A stretch of 64,000 bases of DNA. It comes from Orobanche coerulescens (taxonomy: Eukaryota; Streptophyta; Magnoliopsida; Lamiales; Orobanchaceae). The DNA is taken from positions 6,070,501 to 6,134,500 of the forward strand of contig CM065815.1 in the NCBI GenBank assembly GCA_033398695.1. Direction: 5' to 3'. Both the position numbers and the translations under genes were made by a program. The notes beneath the pieces are model-generated. The model searched no databases. It was not told the DNA's origin and saw nothing but the letters and a program-made list of their open reading frames with translations. Shown here one piece after another: positions 10,591 through 20,677 of the stretch. Each line of letters begins with the position of its first letter. Position 1 is the first letter of the stretch.

Positions 10591-11515
10591 GGAGAGGGAG
10601 AGTTGAGTTAAAGAGAATTGAGAACAAAATCAACAGGCAAGTAACATTTTCAAAGAGAAGAAATGGGCTGCTGAAAAAAGCTTATGAATTGTCTGTGCTT
10701 TGTGATGCTGAGGTTGCACTTATCATCTTCTCTAACAGGGGAAAGCTTTATGAATTTGGTAGTACTAGGTATGTACTATATGTATGCTTACATACAACTA
10801 TATATAATATTATTATTGTAATAATATAAATATAAATAATAATAAATAAGTATTAGTAATCCTATTTTCTTATATATATATATATATATATTGGGTAATA
10901 TTTCTTGTATGTTTTGGATGTTAGTTTTGTGGGTTGTCTTCAGATTATTATACCTAATTAACTCTTTATAAAAAAATATATTATTTTATTTTCACCAAGT
11001 TTAAACAAAAAAATAAAAATAAATAAAATAAATTATATATTATTTTGGTTAATGATATAACCCTCTTTAGAAACTGTGGATTAATTGATTATTTTTCTTG
11101 TTATTTATTTTATATATCGTTTAAAGACTGCTTTTTTTTTTTCTCACTGCAAATTTCCTATGAGGGATCGACAGGTCTAAGGCTTTCTGAGAATCCCAGG
11201 GTAAAAACCCAGATATAGCGTTTAGGTTTTGTTGTGTTTTTGCCAGAAACTTCTCTTACAACCCCCCCCCCCCCCCCCCCCTTCTTGGACCTCTGTGCAA
11301 GATCTAGGGTTTCTCTCTCCTCTCTCTCTCCTTCACAATATTAAGTGGGGTACCATAATAATGATTCACTGCTCAGACCCTCATGGGAATGGGAAGAAAA
11401 GAGTTCCAAGTTTTGTCTTTTTTTCTTTAGATCTCTTGGTTTCTTGACTGTTGTTTTGCTCTCTCTCTCTCTCTCTCTCCCTCTCTCTCTCTAGATCTCT
11501 TGGTCTCTTGACTGT

Positions 11516-11553
<38 letters not shown>

Positions 11554-13224
11554 CTTCAATCAGTATCTTACACATAACTATTACAAATTACAAATATGTG
11601 CAATACATACATAGTATATTGTTCATTTTGTTCTTAAATGAAACAGGGAAATCAGTTATATGTTTTGGTGAAACTAAATACTAATTCATGGCCTGGCTTA
11701 AAGGTGATAGCAGTTTTGTATTTTTTTTTTTTTAGTTATTTTGGTTTTAGGTTTATTTCCGTGAGGAATAATTGTTTTGAATATACATTTCGGTGAAACA
11801 CATATATGGGGAGAGTTCAATTTTACTATTCCAAACATTTGTTTCAAACCCTATTCCAAATAATAGATAGTCGCCACATGTTCAGTTGTATCTTTTGAGT
11901 TTTAAAATTTCCATGTGTTTGTGAAGTACAGCTTCACACGTGGCGACTATCTATTAGGTGGAATAGGGTTTGGAATGAATGTTTGGAACAGTAAAATCGA
12001 ACCCATCTGGGGAATGTGTATTTTTTTCTTCAGGGCTGGTCCTGATATTTCGTTGGCCCTAGACAACGTCTAATAAATAGGCCCCCTTAATTTAATATAC
12101 GTCCAAAATTTTATTGAAACAAAATGGAGTAGTGTGTAATGAGTTTCATTAAAACTTTGTGGCGCAAAATCCTCCTCAAGAAAAACACCATTAAGAAAAT
12201 AGTACTCCATCCTAATCATTGCGAGATATAACGTAGAGTACAGAAACTTGGATGATAAAATCAAACCGAAATGGAACTATAGAAGCAAAATGACAAATTC
12301 CTAGCACGAGAACAAGACAAGGTAACAACCAACAATTAATTTTTCTACTATTAGCATAGAATCATAAACGAACCACATATTATAACTAATTGAATGGAAT
12401 TGCTGAAAAAAAAGAAACTATCAAAATTAATTTGGAGTTGCTATCAAGTTGGAAAGTGGAATCAATCTTGCCCAATTTAGTATTGTTTTTTATAGGCAGA
12501 CACGCTAATCCTAAATCGATTTTCAATTTTGGATCATGTATTGAGTAAGGGTGGTAAAAGAAAAATTTAGGCCCCTGTTTGGCTTGTCTCTGGGCCGGCT
12601 CACTCATGGCCTATCCTCAGGGCCGGCTCTGTTCTTTTTAAGTATTGAGCTCCCACTAGATGTCACTAAAATTAAATCATTTTCTTTCTTCCAAAAATAT
12701 AAAATAAAAATGAATTATTTTCCCCCCTTTCTATATATTACTACTATTCTAAGTTCATACTATATTGTTTTGATGTTAGTTTTACGTGCTTTTTGCTGTC
12801 TCAGACATTATCACATGAAATATATACATATATATGTATATTCCTATTTCTTATTGAGAAGACCATTTTATCTCTCTTGAGAGGTAACAATATTAATTTT
12901 TTTACTTGTTACGGAAAAAATATAGTTCCATTGATTTTTCCTTTTATGTCATCTTGTAAAGGTGAAAATTAATTAAGCTTTTACTTCCCTTTGTATTTGC
13001 AATTATTAGTTTGTTATATTAAACTATGACTTTGTAGCACCGAAAGGCGAAACTTGATGTGGTACGATGTGGCTGATTAGTTCGGTGAAGTCCACAAGTT
13101 CTATCGATTGGATAGATACAGTGACAGAACTGATAGCCCACCGATCTTGCCAATCACAACATAACGCATCATATTGCGCCACGGTGTTTCGATGTCCTAT
13201 GAGTGCAATTAAGCAATAAAATCA

Positions 13225-13290
<66 letters not shown>

Positions 13291-16200
13291 TTAGATTCAT
13301 ATGAGAATGCAATTTAAATTAAGAAATAAAAATAAATTTCATCCATAAATCTTGATAAATGGATGACCTAGATTTATTCTAACAAAAATTTGATGCATAT
13401 AATGCAATATTTTAATTCATCTATATTTTAATGCATATAATGCATATTTTAATGCATTGCAATTTTGATGCACGAAATGCATATATTTCATGCATAATTA
13501 GTACAAAACTCATGCATATTCGCAATTCATAGGATAAGAACCATTCTCATATAATCCTAAGGGAGGTGTATTCAATTGAGAGTTTGATGAATTTTTACGG
13601 AGTTCTGAAATCTGGGTGTATTGGATGCAGACTTTTAGAACTCCATAAAAATCCAGGGGTATTAATTGAATCATGACTTTTAAAACTTAACAAGAATCTT
13701 GGTGTCTTGAACATATTATGGATTTGGTTGGATTTCGAATTTGCATGGATTTTGATGGATTTCATTAACATTTCATGAACAAAACAAACCCCACGAAATC
13801 CGACCTCTCAGCCAAAGATTTTAATGGATTCTTGCAACACTCATAACCATGAAACATCAGCTTTGAAATAGCAAATACCGATCTGAATAAAAAACCCCCA
13901 ACATTCATAAACTTCAAATCACAACTTCGATATAGCAAATATGATCGACCATAACAACAACAAAAATTAAAAAATAAGGAAATTAACACTTTATCCATTA
14001 GAATCCATGTGAAAACCCCCAGACTTCTTCTCGCATCACGTCTTCAACGACTATGGTGCGGCAGAGGAAAACGGAACTGACGATGTCGGTGTGCTTGAGG
14101 ATCTCGATTTTGATTTCTCCTTCGACGATCTCATCCTTCTTCTCGCAGATGATCTCGATCACCTCCTCAACCCTTCGCAATTGCGACAATTTCATTCCCA
14201 ATCCGTTGCAGATCGAGTTTTGCCCAATTTGGATCGAGCTATGATCAAATGCATGTTTTCAAATCTTCGCCGTCGGGGCTGCATCACCTCTCCGCGGATG
14301 GCGATTTATCGAGCAATCCGAACTGAGATGGCTCGGGGATTCTGAATTCTGATTCTCCGGATACGGAGTCTCAGCGGTTGTTGGGGCTCAGCGTTGGCTG
14401 GGGCACTATCAACGGCGGTTGGAGTGCGGCGTGTAGGATATATTTCCGAAACATAGACCCAACTGTACTCTAGGTCGTGGCTCCTGCCTTCTGGGCTGAG
14501 GCCCCTTGTCGATCAATCCCTGTCGATCACCCGCCCGATCGCCTTGTCAAGCGGCCCTGCCGATCGCCCTTTGTCGATCGCCCTTCAAGCCTGCCGACCC
14601 ACTCCCAGTTATGCACCTGGGGCCGCTGCACATCCCTGCCGAGCCGCGTTCCCCGTCATTTTGCTTCACAAGGCCGAGCGGCCTGTACTATGGGCCGCGA
14701 CACCCTCCTGCCGGGCCGCGGCCCCTGCTCGGATCCCTGGGCGTTTTCTTCGGTGTGCCGCGGCACACTTTGCCCGGGCCACGACACACGGGTCAACGCT
14801 GCACTTTGAGATCATTTTAAGCAGATTGTGGCTACGATTGTCAACACTTCATCATCACATACACATTGTGAGAACATCAAGAGAGAGATAGAGAGAGAAA
14901 CAAGAGAGAGAAATATATTTCTTCAATTTCCTGGAGATTTATCGGTCGGATCGTTGTGATCTTTTGACAAGAGCTTGGTAGCTATTGGGCAAATCTTTTT
15001 ACCGGTGTAGATCGAGATTTTGAGTCCGGAAGTTTGGGTATTTCGTTATATTTTTGTGTAAGCTATTTACGGTGTTTTCTTTTCTCGATTTAGTTATTGT
15101 TGTTGTATTCCAAATACTTGAAGAACGTTTATTACCGAGTATTTGACGATTGGTGTATACCCCTAGTTTGTAGTAGGGACGATTGTGTATTGTGTGCATT
15201 GGTGATAGTGGATTTAAGCGGCTTCAGTCCGGTGGTTTTTACTCTCGTCTTGAGGGGTTTTCCATGCTAAAATATCGTGTCTCGTATTTATTATTTTTTG
15301 GATATCATTTGTATTATTTTTGTCGAGTTGTAATTGTTGCTCTACTCGTCGGTAACCACAAAGTTACAATTGAAGAGTGGGAATTTGTCAAACGAGGTTC
15401 CGCATTTTTCGTTGTGACGTGACGTTAGTCGTGTTTTTCCCAACAAAGTGGTATCAGAGCCACGGGATTTGTTATTTCGTGGTTGTTTAGTATCTCAATT
15501 GTAAAATGGAAGCCAACATGAGTAGAATGGTTAACTTGAATGGTTCGAATTACCACGTATGGAAGGGGAAGATGGAAGACCTTCTATACGTGAAGGATTA
15601 TTATTTGCCGGTTTTTAGCAAAGATAAACCGGAAGGGAAGTCCGACGCGGATTGGACTATTTTATATCGCCAAGTTTGCGGATATATTCGACAATGGGTT
15701 GATGACAATGTTTTGAACCATATTAGTGGAGAGAAGGATGCTCGAGAGTTATGGCACAAGCTCGAGCAATTGTATGCTCGGAAGACGGGGAATAATAAGT
15801 TATTCCTCATTGAACAAATGATGAAAGTATCAAGACGAGACTCCTCTATCGGATCATTTAAATGCATTCCAAGGCATAAATAATCAACTTGCCTGAATGG
15901 GAATTAAATTCGAAGAGGAGGTGCAAGCTTTGTGGTTGTTAGGCACATTGCCAGACTCTTAGGAGACGTTTCGAACGTCGTTGTCTAACTCGACCCCTGA
16001 TGGAGTCATTTCGATGGAATTAGCTAAAGGGAACATGTTGAATGAGGAGGCCCGAAGAAAAGCACAAGGATCTTCGTCACAGTAGGATGTTCTAGTTACC
16101 GAAAGACGGGGGAGAGGCCAAAGTAGAGGTCCGAGTAATAGAGGGCCACAAAGGAGTAATTCCCGGGGGAAGTATGCCAATATCGAATGTTACTATTGTG

Positions 16201-19200
16201 GTAAGAAAGGGTATACAAAGAAATTTTGCCGACAATTGAAGAAGGAGAATCGCCAAGGCCCAGAGAATTCACAAAAGAAAGAGAGCGGTGGTAATGATAA
16301 AACCGAAGTAAATACTACCACCGAAGAATTCTTTGTTTGTTGTGACTATGATATGGTGAATCTTGCGAGAGATGATTCGAGTTGGGTGGTCGATAGTAGA
16401 GCTACGTGTCATGTTACATCACGTAGAGATTTTTATTCCTCTTATACTCCGGGTGACTTTGGTATAGTCAAGATGGGTAACGATGGGTTGTCCAAAATTG
16501 TTGGAGTGGGAGATGTTCATTTGAGATTCGACACCGGTATAGAACTTGTTTTACGGAATGTAAAACATGTTACGGACATGAGGCTTAATGTTATGTCCGT
16601 TGGTTTACTCGATGAAGAAGGTTATCATAGTGGTTTTGGCAAGGGGTTGTGGAAACTCACTAGAGGTTCCTTGATTGTCGGGAGAGGAGAAAAGGAAGGA
16701 AAATTGTACGTGACACTTCCGAAGGTCACGACTAATTTCGTGAACACAATCGACAATAATGACATGATCGAGCTATGGCATAAGAGGCTCGGTCACATGA
16801 GCAAAAAAGGAATGGCGCTATTGTCGAAAAAGGAGGCGTTGTCCGGGGTTCACAAGGTACACCTTAAAAGATGCTCTCATTGTCTAGCCGGGAAGCAAAG
16901 GAGAGTTACTTTTAAGAGCCATACTCCTTCACGGAAGGAAAATGTGCTTGATCTTGTTCATTCCGATGTTTGTGGTCCTATGAAGACTAGGACACTCGGT
17001 GGTTACCGATATTTTGTCACATTCATCGACGATCACTCTAGGAAGGTGTGGGCATACACCTTGAAGACCAAAGATCAAGTGTTAGACACTTTCAAACAAT
17101 TTCATGCCTCGATGGAAAGAGAGACCGGGAAGAAGCTAAAGTGTATCCGGACGGACAATGGTGGAGAGTACACCAAACCCTTTGATGAATATTGCCGAGA
17201 GCAAGGGATCTGACATCAAAAGACGCCCCCGAAGACTCCGCAACTCAATGGCTTGGCGGAGAGAATGAACCGGACTTTGGTCGAGAGAGCTCGTTGTTTG
17301 CTCTCATATACGGGATTGCCAAAGTCGTTTTGGGGAGAAGCTTTGAACACGGCGGTTCATGTTATTAATTTGACGTCATGTGTTCCTTTGGAGTTTGATG
17401 TTCCGGATAAGGTGTGGAGCGGTAAAGACATCTCATACCGCCACTTATGAGTTTTCGGATGTAAAGCTTTTGTTCACATTCCGAATGATGAAAGGTCGAA
17501 TCTTGATTCCAAGATGAAGTCGTGTGTTTTTATTGGTTACGGGCTTGATGAGTTCGGGTATAGATTATATGACCCGGTGACAAAAAGGCTTGTTCGGTCT
17601 AGAGACGTTGTTTTGTTGGAAGATCAAACGATGAAAGATGTTGAGAATGGAGAGTCGGCTCCACAACACGACTATGATCTTATTGATTTGGACCCCGTTC
17701 CTCCACAATATGTTGAGACACCCGGTGGAGAGAATGTCCAAAATGATGAACAAAATGATGTCGGTGACAACGATGAGTTGAGACAAGATGAAACCGATGG
17801 AGCTTATCCCGAGCTACCCGTGAAGAACATGCCATCTTTTGTTCCACATAGACGGTCGATGAGGGACCGTCATCCCTCCACTCGTTATTCGGCCGATGAG
17901 TACGTTTTACTCACCGATGAGGGAGAGCCCGAATATTTTGCGGAGGCCATGGAGGATGAAAAGAAGAAAGAGTGGATGGATGCCATGCAAGACGAGATGA
18001 GTTCCTTGCATGAGAATAATACTTACGAGTTGGTGAAGTTGCCGAAAGGCAAGAGGGCTTTGAGAAACAAATGGGTGTATCGGGTGAAGTCGGAGGAGCA
18101 TACCTCGTTGCCCCAATACAAAGCTAGACTCATAGTGATGGGATTTAGTCAAAAGAAGGGCATTGATTTTGACGAGATTTTTTCTCCGATTGTGAAGATA
18201 GGATCAATTCGATTGGTCCTTGGTATTGCGGCTAGCCTTGATCTTTAGGTCGAGCAAATGGATGTCAAGACGGCTTTTCTTCACGGAGATCTTGACAAAG
18301 AAATTTATATGAAGCAACCAGAAGGATTTGAGGTCGAAGGAAAAGAGGATTATGTGTGTAAACTCCGGAAGAGTTTATACGGGTTGAAGCAAGCACCACG
18401 GCAATGGTACAAGAAGTTTGAGTCGATTATGGGGGAGCAAGGCTACCGGAAGACGACTCTCGACCATTGCGTATTTTTCAAGAAATTTGGAGATGATGAT
18501 TTTATCATCTTATTGCTTTATGTGGACGACATGTTGATCGTTGGCAAGAATGCCGAGAGGATTGCCAACTTGAAGAAAGAATTGAATAAGTCTTTGCCAT
18601 GAAAGACTTGGGGGCGGCTAAACAAATTATTGGGATAAGAATTACTCGTGATAGATCAGGCCGTAAATTACACATGTCGCAAGAGCAATATATCGAGAAG
18701 GTGCTTAAACGCTTCAACATGGACAAAGCTAAAGTTGTTAGTTCGCCTCTTACTAAAAATTTTAAATTGACGAGCCAAGATTGCCCTAAGACTAAGGAGG
18801 ATATTGAGGATATGGATAAAATTCCTTATGCCTCGGCGGTCGGGAGTTTGATGTACGCTATGGTATGTACTAGGCCCGACATTGTTCATGCCGTGGGAGT
18901 GGTGAGCCGGTTTCTATCGAATCCAGAAAAGAAGCATTGGGAAGCCGTAAAATGGATATTTAGATATTTACGGGGTACTTCCAAACTAGGGATTACGTTT
19001 GGAAATGGGAAAGCAATGCTTGTTGGTTCTTCTGATTCAGATATGGACGATAATGAAGATAACCAAAAATCCACTTCCGGTTATTTGATGACATTTGCAA
19101 GGGGAGCCGTGTCATGGCAATCAAGATTGCAAAAGTGCGTTGCCTTATCTACAATGGAGGCCGAGAATATTGCGGCGGTGGAAGCAAGTAAAGAGCTCTT

Positions 19201-20623
19201 ATGGTTGAAAATGTTTTTACGAGAGCTATACTTCCGACAACGGCGTTACGTAGTTCTTTGTGATAGTCAAAGTGTGATTCATTTGGCTAAGAATGCAACT
19301 TTTCACAAGAGAACGAAACATATCGATGTGAGGTATCATTGGATCCGAGATGCTTTGGAGGATGGCTTGTTTGAACTTGATAAAGTTCATACCGATGATA
19401 ATGGTTCCGATATGTTAACCAAGACGTTGAGTAGAGAGAAGGTGAAAGTGTGTTGTTCGATCGCCGGGATGGCGAATTCCTCCTATGTTCCGGAAAGGGG
19501 GAGATTTGTAGGATATATTTCCGAAACATAGACTCAACTGTACTCTGGGCCGCGACTCCTGCCTTCTGGGCCGCGGCCCCCTGCCGATCTCCCCTTGCTG
19601 ATCGCCCTTCAAGCCTGCCGACCCACTTCCAGTTATGCACCTGGGGCCGCGGCACATCCCTGTCGAGTCGTGGCCCCCGTCATTTTGCTTCACAAGGCCG
19701 AGCGGCCTGTACTATGGGCCGCGGCACCCTCCTGCCGGGCCGCGGCCCCTGCTCGGATCCCTGGGCGTTTTCTTTGGTGTGTGCCGCGGCACACTTTGCC
19801 CGGGCCGCGGCACACGGGTCAACTCTGCACTTTGAGATCGTTTTAAGCAGATTGTGGCTACGATTTTCAACACTTCATCATCACATACACATTGTGAGAA
19901 CATCAAGAGAGAGATAGAGAGAGAAACAAGAGAGAGAAATACATTTCTTCAATTTCCTGGAGATTTATCGGTCGGATCGTCGTGATCTTTTGACAAGAGC
20001 TTGGTAGCTATTGGGAAAATCTTTTCACCGGTGTAGATCGAGATTTTGAGTCCGAAAGTTCGGGTATTTCGTTAGCTTTTTGTGTAAGCTATTTACGATA
20101 TTTTCTTTTCTCGATCTAGTTATTGTTGTTGTATTCCAAATACTTGAAGAACGTTTATTACCGAGTATTTGACGATTGGTGTATACCCCTAGTTTGTATT
20201 AGGGACGATTGTGTATTGTGTGTATTGGTGATAATGGATTTAAGCGGCTTCGGTCCTGTGGTTTTTACTCTCGTCTTGAGGGGTTTTCCACGCTAAAATA
20301 TCGTATCTTGTATTTATTGTTTTTCGGATATCATTTGTATTATTTTTGTCGAGTTGTAATTGTTGCTCTACTCGTCGGTAACCACAAAGTTACAATTGAA
20401 GAGTGAGAATTTGTCAAACGAGGTTCTGCATTTTTCGTTGTGACGTGACATTAGTCGTGTTTTTCCTAACACGGCGATACTAAACTCCTTAAAATTCCAT
20501 GTCAAAACTCCCGCAAACTCTATAAAAATCCATACAAAGTCCACCAAACTCTATACTGACTCCATCAAACTCCATGGATCTAAACTCCATAAAAATCCAT
20601 CAAAATCTCAATCCAATACACCC

Positions 20624-20677
<54 letters not shown>

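Larger units (their letters stand above)
14432..20471 (+). mobile_element. Complete Tnt1/Tork-like Copia retrotransposon in AGL6 intron 1
   Basis: It is 6,040 bp, with two LTRs beginning tgtaggatatatttcc and ending in aaca, and a perfect 5-bp duplication cggcg (14427-14431 and 20472-20476). It has an initiator-Met primer-binding site, a polypurine tract, and gag-pol in Copia order. It has the same orientation as AGL6. Coding capacity is lost through nonsense and frameshift mutations. It is nested in a Harbinger-like element. Confidence 0.95.
13561..20624. mobile_element. PIF/Harbinger-like non-autonomous element, split by a Copia insertion
   Basis: The ends are inverted repeats: gggaggtgtattcaattgag on the left and, read inward, ggggtgtattggattgag on the right. 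Both continue as gtttgatgaattttta / attttgatggattttta. Flanking taa (13558-13560 and 20625-20627) is the 3-bp TWA duplication typical of PIF/Harbinger. Subterminal words such as aaactccataaaaatcca recur on both sides. Without the nested 6-kb Copia it is about 1.0 kb. Its core (about 13990-14430) has no transposase; an open frame at 14091-14345 is not recognisable. It lies in AGL6 intron 1. Confidence 0.8.

Noticed and set aside
10587..10829. Single-exon 80-codon MADS protein as a separate small gene
   Set aside because: It is only read-through of exon 1 into intron 1; a canonical donor at 10769 and seven downstream exons give the full AGL6 protein.
11381..11575. - strand ORF rich in Glu-Arg repeats in AGL6 intron 1
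   Set aside because: Simple translation of the CT/GA microsatellite.
14091..14345. 84-codon ORF ([14 protein letters not shown]) as a Harbinger transposase or captured gene
   Set aside because: No transposase DDE or Myb/SANT motif and no family recognised; left as unassigned core of a non-autonomous element.
14477..14891. Three overlapping ORFs of 104-115 codons in the 5' LTR
   Set aside because: All lie in the GC-rich LTR U3 and recur in the 3' LTR; Pro/Arg/Ala-rich translations are a composition effect, not genes.
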